Shown here: piece after piece, positions 1 through 5,794 of the stretch
Position numbering within the stretch: the first letter of the stretch is position 1
Layout: each line of letters begins with the position of its first letter
DNA from: Paracoccaceae bacterium
GTDB lineage: Bacteria > Pseudomonadota > Alphaproteobacteria > Rhodobacterales > Rhodobacteraceae
Assembly: GCA_021767525.1 (NCBI GenBank)
Contig: JAASTF010000212.1
Location: 1-5,794 of the forward strand
DNA: 5,794 nt
Reading direction: 5' to 3'
Position numbers and translations under genes: made by a program
The notes under the pieces: model-generated
The model's database searches: none
Told to the model about the DNA's origin: nothing
The model's input: only the letters and a program-made list of their open reading frames with translations

Positions 1-1634
1 ATCGTGTTTTCGAACTTGCGCGGATAGGTGGGTTCATCCGGGGCGACGGGTTCGACGCTGGTGGTGAGGTAGCGCACCTGGCGGTTGGCCTCAAGCTCGG
101 TCTGTTTCATGTTCTGCAGCGCGGATTGCAGGAAAAGGTCGGCGGTGGCCAGATCCGCCTGTGCCATCTGGATTTCCGAGGCTTTCTGCGCCAGCGAATT
201 GTCGCCGGCGGTGGCATCGGTCAGGCGGCTGTTCTGCTCGGCCAGTTCGCGCTCCAGCAGGTTGACCTCGGTGCGCAGGCTGTCGACCTTCGCGCGGTTG
301 GGGCGACTGTTGGACAGCTGGGTGTTCAGCTCCAGCTTTTTCTCGACCAGCTGGGTTTCCAACGCGCCAATAAGCGAGCGGATGCTGGCGATCTCGCCCT
401 CGGGGTCGAGGATCGTGCTTTCCTGCAGGGCCACAAGCGCCTGCTGCGCCTCGCGACGTTCCAGTTTGGCGGTTTCCAGGCTTTGACGGGCGTCGCGCAT
501 CTGGTCTTCGCGTTTTTCGCGGCTCAGCTGGTCGACCCGCTGTTCGGCATAATCGATCAGGTGGCGCGAAAACTCGGCGCTGACGGTGGGATCGGCAGCC
601 ACGACCTCCATGCGGATCACGCCCTCGGTCGGGTCATAACCGATCTTCACGTTTTTCTTGTAGATCTTGTAGGCGGCCTCGTCGGTGGCGTCGTCGCCAA
701 GGCGCTGCACCGGGTCGATGAAATCCTGACTGAAATGCGCCTTGAAGCCCAGATCCTCGTTCAGGCGCTGCATCGCGTCGCGCGATTGCAAGTAGGATTG
801 GGTGGCGATGCTGTCCTGGTTGGTGGCGAATTGCGTGCCGGTCAGCAGGCCGCCGATACCGCCGCCGCCCTGGGCGTCGGCCTGCATCACCAGGAATTCG
901 GACTTGGTGGCGTACATCGGCGTGGCGATATTGTAGAAATACCAGCCGCAGATCAGCGTGGGCAGGAACACGAAAAACGCCAGCCGCGTGACCAGCAGCG
1001 CCAGCTTGCGCCGCCGGCGGCGGGCAATGTCGCGCTGGATGCCGCGGATTTCACCGGCGCGGCGTTCCGCCGGGCTGAGTTCGGTCGAGGGCAGGTTGCG
1101 GTCGCCCGATGGCACCGTTTGCGGCAGTTGCACGCGGTCGGCGGGCACCTTGGCGGTGGCGATCTGAAGGCCGTTCGGCGGTGTCACGCCGCCGTCGCCG
1201 GTGCCGTGCTCGCCCTCGGGCACCACAAGCTCCAGCATGTTGGCGCGCTGGAACGGGTCGATGCCCGCGGCGCGCAGCAGGCGCACCGCGTCGAAATCGG
1301 ATGTCGGCGCCAGCCCGTGTTTCTGCGCCACGCGGCGGGCCATGCGCAATTGCCGGCCGGTCAGCCCCTCACGGCGGATGGCGTCGATCTGCGCGTCGAC
1401 GCTCATTTCCTGGGCCGAGCTGACCTGCCCGCTGCGCGCGGCGGGTTTTTGCGGCGCGGGGGTTTGGGGCTGGGCATCGTCGGCCACTGCGCGCGGACGC
1501 GGCGCGGCCTCGCCCTGGTTGCGGCGGGGCGGAACGGCGGTGTCGGCGGCGTCCTTGCGCGGCGCGGCGGCCTCGCTGGCGGGGCTGCTGGCGCGCCGGA
1601 TCCGGAATTTCCTAGCCTTGGGTTTCGTAGTCAT
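1..1634 (-). CDS. kpsE: Capsular polysaccharide export inner-membrane protein, KpsE/PCP family (3' end outside window)
   Basis: This is a polysaccharide co-polymerase/adaptor of the KpsE/BexC/CtrB type, which in known systems links the KpsMT ABC exporter in the inner membrane to the outer-membrane exporter. I translated 544 codons from ATG 1634-1632; the frame stays open to the left edge. Residues 1-75 are rich in Ala, Pro and Arg and probably disordered. Residues about 78-138 look like a compact helical module. RRRRRK (205-210) precedes a membrane segment at about 211-234, giving a cytoplasmic N-terminus. A Gly-rich loop follows at 255-263, then a periplasmic part with long coiled-coil helices at about 362-405 and 420-515. 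The final stretch (about 528-542) contains VAPDEPTYPRK, the Pro-rich motif that normally precedes the second membrane helix; that helix lies outside the window. The start overlaps the end of kpsT by 23 bp and has no strong Shine-Dalgarno, which suggests coupling. Met77 (1406-1404) is an alternative start but would remove the basic MTTKPKARKFRIRR N-terminus typical of these proteins. Family call is firm; the exact gene name is by analogy. Confidence 0.9.
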   Translation of the reverse strand, partial: MTTKPKARKFRIRRASSPASEAAAPRKDAADTAVPPRRNQGEAAPRPRAVADDAQPQTPAPQKPAARSGQVSSAQEMSVDAQIDAIRREGLTGRQLRMARRVAQKHGLAPTSDFDAVRLLRAAGIDPFQRANMLELVVPEGEHGTGDGGVTPPNGLQIATAKVPADRVQLPQTVPSGDRNLPSTELSPAERRAGEIRGIQRDIARRRRRKLALLVTRLAFFVFLPTLICGWYFYNIATPMYATKSEFLVMQADAQGGGGIGGLLTGTQFATNQDSIATQSYLQSRDAMQRLNEDLGFKAHFSQDFIDPVQRLGDDATDEAAYKIYKKNVKIGYDPTEGVIRMEVVAADPTVSAEFSRHLIDYAEQRVDQLSREKREDQMRDARQSLETAKLERREAQQALVALQESTILDPEGEIASIRSLIGALETQLVEKKLELNTQLSNSRPNRAKVDSLRTEVNLLERELAEQNSRLTDATAGDNSLAQKASEIQMAQADLATADLFLQSALQNMKQTELEANRQVRYLTTSVEPVAPDEPTYPRKFENT

Positions 1635-2271
1635 AGAGCTGTTTCGCTTCTTCCAAGGTGTCGAACATATATAGCTTACCGCCCATCAGAACGGCAGCGC
1701 TGCGGGCGAATTTTTCCAATGTCTGCGGCTGGTGCGACACGATCACCACCGTCGTTGTGCGCAGGCGTTCCTGCAGGATTTCGCTGGCCTTGCGGTTGAA
1801 TTCCACATCGGTCGAGCCCGGCATGCCTTCGTCGATCAGGTAGATGTCGAAATCCAGCGCCAGCATCAAGGCGAACGAGAACCGCGCCCGCATCCCCGAC
1901 GAATAGGTGCCCAGCGGCTGGTCGAAATATTCGTCAAGATTGCACATCCAGCGGCAGAACGCCTCGACGTAATCGGGGTCGAGCCCGTAAAGCCGCGCGA
2001 TGTAGCGGCTGTTTTCCACCGCCGAGATCTTGTTGATGACCCCGCCCATGAAGCCAAGCGGAAAGCTGATCTTGGCTTCGCGGCGGATCGTGCCCTCGTC
2101 GGGTTTTTCCAGCCCTGCCATCATGTTGATCAGCGTGGTCTTGCCGGTGCCGTTCGGCGCCAGGATGCCCAGGGAATTGCCAAGCTCGACCCGAAAGGAG
2201 ACCTTGTCGAGGATCACCTTGCGCTGTGTGCCCGTCCAGAAGGACTTGCTGACATTGTCGAACTCGATCAT
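1612..2271 (-). CDS. kpsT: Capsular polysaccharide ABC transporter ATP-binding protein, KpsT family
   Basis: This 219-residue protein has the usual length for KpsT, the cytoplasmic ATPase that powers capsular polysaccharide export through the KpsM permease. Visible motifs in order are Walker A APNGTGKT (38-45), ABC signature YSSGM (123-127), Walker B IYLIDE (143-148) and the H-loop histidine in VSHQ (His180). The segment PLGFMGGVIN (71-80) followed by VENSRYIARLYG corresponds to the region around the Q-loop in E. coli KpsT. Two departures stand out: the first Walker A residue is Ala38 rather than Gly, and by eye-alignment the Q-loop position holds Ile79 rather than Gln. The catalytic Lys44, Asp147, Glu148 and His180 are all present, so it should be active. 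The start ATG (2271-2269) has GGAG (2280-2277) five bases upstream. Its 3' end overlaps the KpsE-type gene. Transcription is divergent from mreB, and a candidate promoter lies at 2381-2352. Related O-antigen/teichoic-type exporters share this fold, but the KpsE neighbour favours capsule. Confidence 0.93.
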   Translation of the reverse strand: MIEFDNVSKSFWTGTQRKVILDKVSFRVELGNSLGILAPNGTGKTTLINMMAGLEKPDEGTIRREAKISFPLGFMGGVINKISAVENSRYIARLYGLDPDYVEAFCRWMCNLDEYFDQPLGTYSSGMRARFSFALMLALDFDIYLIDEGMPGSTDVEFNRKASEILQERLRTTTVVIVSHQPQTLEKFARSAAVLMGGKLYMFDTLEEAKQLYDYETQG

Positions 2272-2347
2272 CCGGGCTCCGGCTGCTGCTCTGGCATCAT
2301 GTCCCTCTTAGCGGGGAAAGCCTTAACGCGGCATTGACCATGACTGA

Positions 2348-2360
2348 CGACATTATGTCG
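2348..2360. promoter_or_regulatory. Perfect 13-bp palindrome overlapping the kpsT -10 element (possible operator)
   Basis: CGACAT, a single central T, then ATGTCG form a perfect inverted repeat with 6-bp arms. It covers the whole candidate -10 hexamer of the kpsT promoter (2357-2352). A dimeric repressor bound here would block polymerase. No regulator is identifiable from the sequence, and a palindrome of this size can arise by chance somewhere in 317 bp. The overlap with the -10 is what makes it worth listing. Confidence 0.35.
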
Positions 2361-2381
2361 GATCGGCCTTTGGTTTTACAA
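2352..2381 (-). promoter_or_regulatory. Candidate sigma-70-type promoter for kpsT-kpsE
   Basis: Read on the minus strand, TTGTAA (2381-2376) is followed after 18 bases by CATAAT (2357-2352). These match the TTGACA and TATAAT consensus at four and five of six positions. Transcription would start near 2345, leaving an untranslated leader of about 75 nt before the kpsT ATG. The spacing, AT-rich setting and orientation fit, but the call is by eye only. Confidence 0.5.
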
Positions 2382-2479
2382 CGTTTATGGGCAAGATTAA
2401 GGCATTGCACGGGGAAAGTTGATCGTCCGGCGGCACGGGGGAAGTGGCGGAATGGCGCTGATTTGATCGCCTGGGGGCC

Positions 2480-2508
2480 TTTTCCTGCCTGCATGACCTT
2501 CTTATAAG
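2480..2508 (+). promoter_or_regulatory. Weak candidate promoter for mreB
   Basis: TATAAG (2503-2508, inside TTATAA) resembles a -10 element. Seventeen bases upstream lies TTTTCC (2480-2485), a poor -35 match at three of six positions. Transcription would begin near 2515, about 75 nt before the mreB start. An activator-dependent or alternative promoter elsewhere in 2272-2588 is equally possible. Confidence 0.25.
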
Positions 2509-2515
2509 GGCACCC

Positions 2516-2546
2516 GGCCCGGGCTGGACAGAGTCGCGGGCCTTTT
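2516..2546 (+). other. GC hairpin followed by TTTT in the mreB leader
   Basis: GGCCCG (2516-2521) can pair with CGGGCC (2537-2542) around a 15-nt loop, and TTTT (2543-2546) follows directly. This resembles a short intrinsic terminator or attenuator, but the stem is only 6 bp, the T-run is short, and it lies upstream of the gene. GCCCGGGC (2517-2524) is also self-complementary and would compete. If transcription begins near 2515 the hairpin would sit at the extreme 5' end of the mRNA and could protect it. Confidence 0.3.
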
Positions 2547-2588
2547 CGAATTGCTTTCACCCAAGCCACCCTGGGGACACCACCGACC

Positions 2589-3635
2589 ATGTCAATTTTC
2601 GACAAGATGCCCGGCCTTTTCTCTTCGGACATGGCCATCGACCTTGGCACCGCCAACACCCTTGTCTACGTCAAGGGGCGCGGCGTGATCCTGTCGGAAC
2701 CCTCGGTCGTGGCCTATCACGTCAAGGATGGTGTCAAGAAGGTGCTGGCCGTGGGCGAGGATGCCAAGCTGATGCTGGGCCGCACGCCCGGCAGCATCGA
2801 GGCGATCCGGCCCATGCGCGACGGCGTGATCGCCGATTTCGACGTGGCCGAGGAAATGATCAAGCATTTCATCCGCAAGGTTCACAAGCGCAGCACCTTT
2901 TCCAAGCCCAAGATCATCGTTTGCGTGCCCCACGGCGCGACCCCGGTGGAAAAGCGCGCCATTCGCCAGTCGGTTCTGTCGGCGGGCGCGCGGCGCGCCG
3001 GCCTGATCGCCGAGCCCATCGCGGCGGCCATCGGTGCCGGCATGCCGATCACCGATCCCACGGGCAACATGGTGGTGGATATCGGCGGCGGCACCACCGA
3101 GGTGGCGGTGCTGAGCCTTGGCGACATCGTCTATGCCCGCTCGGTCCGCGTCGGCGGCGACCGCATGGACGAGGCGATCATCAACTACCTGCGCCGCCAA
3201 CAGAACCTTCTGGTGGGCGAATCGACGGCCGAGCGGATCAAGACCAGCATCGGCACCGCGCGGATGCCCGATGACGGGCGCGGCAGCTCGATGCAGATCC
3301 GCGGCCGCGACCTGTTGAACGGCGTGCCCAAGGAAACCGAGATCAGCCAGGCCCAGGTGGCCGAGGCGCTGGCCGAACCCGTGCAGCAGATTTGCGAGGC
3401 GGTGATGACCGCGCTGGAAGCGACCCCGCCCGACCTGGCGGCCGATATCGTGGATCGCGGCGTGATGCTGACCGGCGGCGGTGCGCTGCTGGGCGATCTG
3501 GACCTTGCCTTGCGCGAACAGACCGGCCTGGCGGTGTCGATCGCCGACGAGTCGCTGAATTGCGTGGCGCTGGGCACCGGCAAGGCGCTGGAATACGAAA
3601 AGCAGCTGCGCCACGCGATTGACTACGACAGCTGA
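2589..3635 (+). CDS. mreB: Rod-shape-determining protein MreB (bacterial actin)
   Basis: MreB polymerises with ATP into antiparallel double filaments on the inner face of the cytoplasmic membrane and positions the cell-wall elongation machinery. The 348-residue length is normal. The N-terminus MSIFDKMPGLFSS carries hydrophobic residues suited to membrane attachment. The actin-fold signatures are present in order: phosphate-1 DLGTANT (18-24), the AEP motif with the putative catalytic Glu142, phosphate-2 DIGGGTTE (164-171), adenosine-binding GVMLTGGGAL (291-300), and the C-terminal GTGKALE (329-335). No key residue is missing. The ATG at 2589 is supported by the family's usual N-terminal length; GGGGAC (2573-2578) is a somewhat distant Shine-Dalgarno, with 12 bases from the G-run to the ATG. 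It is the first gene of the mreBCD-mrdA operon and is followed by mreC after 29 nt. Confidence 0.98.
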   Translation: MSIFDKMPGLFSSDMAIDLGTANTLVYVKGRGVILSEPSVVAYHVKDGVKKVLAVGEDAKLMLGRTPGSIEAIRPMRDGVIADFDVAEEMIKHFIRKVHKRSTFSKPKIIVCVPHGATPVEKRAIRQSVLSAGARRAGLIAEPIAAAIGAGMPITDPTGNMVVDIGGGTTEVAVLSLGDIVYARSVRVGGDRMDEAIINYLRRQQNLLVGESTAERIKTSIGTARMPDDGRGSSMQIRGRDLLNGVPKETEISQAQVAEALAEPVQQICEAVMTALEATPPDLAADIVDRGVMLTGGGALLGDLDLALREQTGLAVSIADESLNCVALGTGKALEYEKQLRHAIDYDS

Positions 3636-3653
3636 CGCGCCCACCTTTTGACC

Positions 3654-3660
3654 AAGGGGG
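3654..3660 (+). promoter_or_regulatory. Strong ribosome binding site that fixes the TTG start of mreC
   Basis: AAGGGGG lies four bases upstream of TTG 3665-3667. No ATG or GTG in this frame precedes the membrane helix, and the first internal Met is residue 93, beyond the helix. This purine-rich site therefore decides the start. Confidence 0.7.
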
Positions 3661-3664
3661 AAGC

Positions 3665-4594
3665 TTGGCAAAGGAACGGACCAGAGACGAGGATTATGTC
3701 GGACCCTTGCGGCGGCTGCTGACGGGGGTGCTGATCCTGTGCCTGTTGGGCGTGTTCCTGCTTTGGCGGATCGACAGCCCGCGGGTTGAACGCATCCGCG
3801 CCCAGATCACCGACGCGGTGGTGCCGAATTTCGAATGGGCGCTGACGCCGCTGACCGCCACGGTCAACCTGGTGCGCGATTTCCAAAGCTATCAGCGCGT
3901 GGTCGAGCAGAACCAGGAACTGCGCCGCGAATTGCAGCAGATGAAGGCCTGGAAAGAGGCAGCCTTGCAGCTGGAACAGGAAAACGCCCGGTTGATGGAC
4001 CTGAACAAGGTGCGGCTGGATCCGCGCCTGACCCATGTGACCGGCGTGGTGCTGGCCGATAGCGGCAGCCCGTTCCGGCAATCCGTTCTGCTGAACGTGG
4101 GTGCGCGCGATGGCATTCTGGATGGCTGGGCCACGATGGACGGGATCGGGCTGGTGGGGCGCATCTCGGGCGTGGGGGAAAATACGGCGCGGGTGATCCT
4201 GCTGACCGACAGCGCCAGCCGGATTCCGGCGATCATCCAGCCTTCGGGGCAGCGCGCGCTGGTTCAGGGCGACAACACCGTTGCGCCGCCCATCACCTTT
4301 GTCGAGAATCGCGACGTGGTGCGCCCGGGCGACCGGGTCGTGACAGCGGGCGATGGCGGCGTCTTTCCCGCCGGCTTGCTGGTCGGGCAGGTGGCCGAGG
4401 ATCCCGGCGGGCGGCTCCGGGTGCGCCTGGCGGCCGATTACGAACGGCTGGAATTCCTGCGGGTTCTGCGCAACCCGGGCACCGAGGTGCTGCGCGACCC
4501 CGGCGGGCTGGTGGTGCCGGTGACCGATGATGCCGATCCCGTCCCCGCCGAAGAGGCGAACGCGGCCCCAAGCACGGGGGGCGGCGATGATTGA
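3665..4594 (+). CDS. mreC: Rod-shape-determining protein MreC
   Basis: MreC is a bitopic inner-membrane protein whose periplasmic domain contacts PBP2 and links it to MreB filaments. The 309 residues show a charged cytoplasmic tail (1-16), one membrane helix (about 17-34), a periplasmic coiled coil (about 72-113), and the paired beta-barrel domain typical of MreC (about 120-275). Conserved landmarks include GLVGRIS (162-168), TDSASRIP (181-188), GDRVVTAGDGGVFPAGLLVG (222-241) and the closing YERLEFLRVL (259-268). The last 30 or so residues are acidic, Pro/Ala/Gly-rich and probably disordered. Translation starts at TTG (3665), a rare start codon, with a strong ribosome binding site. The 3' end overlaps mreD by 8 nt. 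Identity is firm; the start is well supported but unproven. Confidence 0.96.
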   Translation: MAKERTRDEDYVGPLRRLLTGVLILCLLGVFLLWRIDSPRVERIRAQITDAVVPNFEWALTPLTATVNLVRDFQSYQRVVEQNQELRRELQQMKAWKEAALQLEQENARLMDLNKVRLDPRLTHVTGVVLADSGSPFRQSVLLNVGARDGILDGWATMDGIGLVGRISGVGENTARVILLTDSASRIPAIIQPSGQRALVQGDNTVAPPITFVENRDVVRPGDRVVTAGDGGVFPAGLLVGQVAEDPGGRLRVRLAADYERLEFLRVLRNPGTEVLRDPGGLVVPVTDDADPVPAEEANAAPSTGGGDD

Positions 4595-5126
4595 TCCCTC
4601 GCCCTGGCGGCTGTGGACGATGCGTGGGGCCTATATCGGCCTTGGGCTGGCGCTGATCCTGGTGCAGTTGATGCCGCTGGAATTCACCCCGCGCCGGTTG
4701 GCGCCGCCGGATTACCTGATCTGCATCACCTTCGCCTGGGCTGTGCGGCGGCCGGAATACGTGCCGGCGCTGGCCATCGCTTTGCTGATGCTGCTGGCCG
4801 ATTTCCTGTTCCAGCGTCCGCCAGGCCTGGGCGCGGCGCTGGTGCTGGGCGGGGCGGAAATGCTGAAACGCCAGGCGCGCGGCCTACGCGACCAGCCTTT
4901 CGTGATGGAGTGGCTGTCGGTCGCCATCGTCGTCGCGGGCGTGTTCCTGGCCTACCGGATGCTGGCGGCGCTGTTCATGGTGCCGCAGGCCCCGCTGGCG
5001 TTGACGCTGATCCAGCTTGCGGGCACGGTTCTGGTCTACCCGCTGGTGGTTCTGCTATCCTGGGCCATGCTGGGCCTGCGCAAATCCGCGCCCGGCGAGG
5101 TTGACACGTTGGGGCACCGGACATGA
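4587..5126 (+). CDS. mreD: Rod-shape-determining protein MreD
   Basis: MreD is a small multi-spanning inner-membrane protein of the elongasome that works with MreC to control PBP2/RodA activity. From ATG 4587 it has 179 residues, close to the family's usual length. It is strongly hydrophobic, with likely membrane segments at about 13-31, 43-59, 60-76, 107-130 and 134-162. Sequence conservation in MreD is low, so identification rests on length, hydropathy and its place between mreC and mrdA. The frame is open to an ATG at 4527, but that start would add 20 hydrophilic residues encoded inside mreC. ATG 4587 is preceded by GGGGGG (4576-4581) five bases upstream and gives the MIDPSPW N-terminus, so I prefer it. 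It overlaps mreC by 8 nt and mrdA by 4 nt (ATGA), indicating translational coupling. Confidence 0.92.
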   Translation: MIDPSPWRLWTMRGAYIGLGLALILVQLMPLEFTPRRLAPPDYLICITFAWAVRRPEYVPALAIALLMLLADFLFQRPPGLGAALVLGGAEMLKRQARGLRDQPFVMEWLSVAIVVAGVFLAYRMLAALFMVPQAPLALTLIQLAGTVLVYPLVVLLSWAMLGLRKSAPGEVDTLGHRT

Positions 5127-5794
5127 GGCGCAACCCGAAAGACAACCAGGACAGCGTGCGCCGCCTGACGCGGCGGGCCCTGCTGCTGGGCGGCGCGCAA
5201 GCGGCCTTTGTCGGCGTGCTGGGCCTGCGGATGCGATACCTTCAGGTCGAGCAAGCCGACCAGTTCCGCCTGCTGGCCGAGGAAAACCGCATCAATATCC
5301 GCCTGATCCCGCCCGCGCGCGGCCAGATTTTCGACCGCAACGGCGCGGTGATCGCCGAGAACATCCCCAGCTATCGCATCACCATGGTGCCCGAGGATGC
5401 GGGCGACCCCGACCTGGTGCTGCGCCGTCTGGCCGCGCTGGTCGATCTGACGCCCGAGGATATCGCCCGCGTGCGCGAAACCATCGAAGAGGTGCGCGGC
5501 GACACCCCGGTTACCATCGCCGACCGCGTCAGTTGGGACGCGATTTCCAAGGTCGCCGTCAACGGGCCCGCGCTGCCCGGTGTCACGCCCGAGGTCGGGC
5601 TGAGCCGCCATTACCCGCAGGGCCCCGATTTCGCCCATGTGGTGGGCCGGGTGGGCCCCGTCAGCAGCTTCGATCTGGAGCGGATCGAGAACCCCGACCC
5701 GCTGCTGCGCATCCCGCGGTTCCAGATCGGCAAGGTCGGTGTCGAGGCCGAGGCCGAAGAGATCCTGCGCGGCCGCGCCGGCATCAAGCGGGTC
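5123..5794 (+). CDS. mrdA: Peptidoglycan transpeptidase PBP2 (MrdA), 5' part only
   Basis: PBP2 is the class B penicillin-binding protein that crosslinks new peptidoglycan during side-wall elongation, paired with the glycosyltransferase RodA. I translated 224 codons from ATG 5123, and the frame is open to the right edge; the full protein is normally over 600 residues. Visible parts are a basic cytoplasmic tail (1-18), a single membrane anchor (about 19-37), and the start of the pedestal domain. The family motifs ENR (54-56) and RGQIFDRNG (66-74) are present, then RHYPQGPDFAHVVGRVG (162-178) and GKVGVEAEAEEILRG (203-217). The catalytic transpeptidase domain with its SxxK, SxN and KTG motifs lies outside the window, so its integrity cannot be judged. 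GGGG (5111-5114) is a usable ribosome site. The ATGA overlap with mreD indicates coupled translation, and rodA is expected downstream. Confidence 0.95.
   Translation, partial: MRRNPKDNQDSVRRLTRRALLLGGAQAAFVGVLGLRMRYLQVEQADQFRLLAEENRINIRLIPPARGQIFDRNGAVIAENIPSYRITMVPEDAGDPDLVLRRLAALVDLTPEDIARVRETIEEVRGDTPVTIADRVSWDAISKVAVNGPALPGVTPEVGLSRHYPQGPDFAHVVGRVGPVSSFDLERIENPDPLLRIPRFQIGKVGVEAEAEEILRGRAGIKRV

Larger units (their letters stand above)
2272..2588. other. Divergent intergenic region between kpsT and mreB
   Basis: This 317-bp stretch separates two genes transcribed away from each other, so it must hold both sets of expression signals. I find no credible small gene in it: the minus-strand open frame that enters from mreB is an antisense shadow with no family resemblance. 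The half nearest kpsT is noticeably more AT-rich than the coding DNA and contains the best promoter-like signal. The half nearest mreB contains GC-rich inverted repeats. Sub-elements are listed separately. Confidence 0.85.

Noticed and set aside
1404..1406. Met77 as the start of the KpsE-type protein.
   Set aside because: The only purine-rich sequence is directly against the ATG (AGGA two bases away), and the upstream start gives the basic N-terminus seen in this family and couples to kpsT.
126..1799. A long plus-strand open frame of 557 codons.
   Set aside because: It is antisense to the KpsE-type gene and the end of kpsT, with Gly/Ala/His/Gln-rich composition typical of GC-rich antisense frames and no recognisable domain.
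2313..2418. Repeated words GGGGAAAG, TTAA and GGCATTG at 2313-2336 and again at 2397-2418.
   Set aside because: The order differs between copies, and repeats of 7-8 bases are expected by chance in a 317-bp region, so there is no sound case for a duplicated site.
2297..2659. A minus-strand open frame of 120 codons spanning the intergenic region and the mreB start.
   Set aside because: It would begin inside mreB on the opposite strand, shows no domain and has no good ribosome site, and it would run through the candidate kpsT promoter.
2592..3671. A minus-strand open frame of 359 codons opposite mreB.
   Set aside because: It is the antisense shadow of mreB: His/Gly/Ala-rich, no family motif, whereas the plus strand encodes a complete MreB.
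5036..5638. A minus-strand open frame of 200 codons opposite mreD and mrdA.
   Set aside because: The plus strand there carries mreD and the clear PBP2 N-terminus, so this frame is an antisense artefact.

Overview
The window is GC-rich, compactly organised bacterial DNA. It most likely comes from an alphaproteobacterium of the order Rhodobacterales (Roseobacter/Paracoccus-type). The evidence is the mreB-mreC-mreD-mrdA gene order, the character of the MreB and MreC proteins, and a capsule-export pair (KpsT-type ATPase plus KpsE-type PCP protein) whose sequence style I associate with that group. The taxonomic call rests on recognition, not on a search.

Left part (1-2271, minus strand): two genes of a group 2/3-type capsular polysaccharide ABC exporter. 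kpsT (2271-1612) encodes the cytoplasmic ATPase. kpsE (1634 to beyond the left edge) encodes the inner-membrane polysaccharide co-polymerase/adaptor, and its last part is cut off. The two reading frames overlap by 23 bp, so they are probably co-transcribed and translationally coupled. The permease (kpsM) and outer-membrane exporter (kpsD/wza type) are not in the window; if the cluster is complete, left of position 1 is one natural place for them.

Middle (2272-2588): a 317-bp divergent intergenic region, the only sizeable non-coding stretch. It holds a plausible sigma-70-type promoter for kpsT overlapped by a perfect 13-bp palindrome, a weak -10-like element for mreB, and a small GC hairpin followed by four T's in the mreB leader.

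Right part (2589-5794, plus strand): the rod-shape (elongasome) operon mreB, mreC, mreD and the 5' part of mrdA/pbpA (PBP2). MreB forms the membrane-bound actin-like filaments, MreC and MreD are the membrane/periplasmic partners, and PBP2 is the elongation transpeptidase. Spacing tightens along the operon: a 29-nt gap, then an 8-nt overlap, then a 4-nt ATGA overlap. PBP2 is cut at residue 224, before its transpeptidase domain; rodA would be expected next.

I see no tRNA, rRNA, mobile element, CRISPR array or phage gene, and no convincing undescribed system. The points worth a second look are the long cytoplasmic N-terminal extension of the KpsE-type protein, the unusual ATPase motifs of the KpsT-type protein, the palindrome on the kpsT promoter, and the head-to-head arrangement of capsule export with the elongasome.
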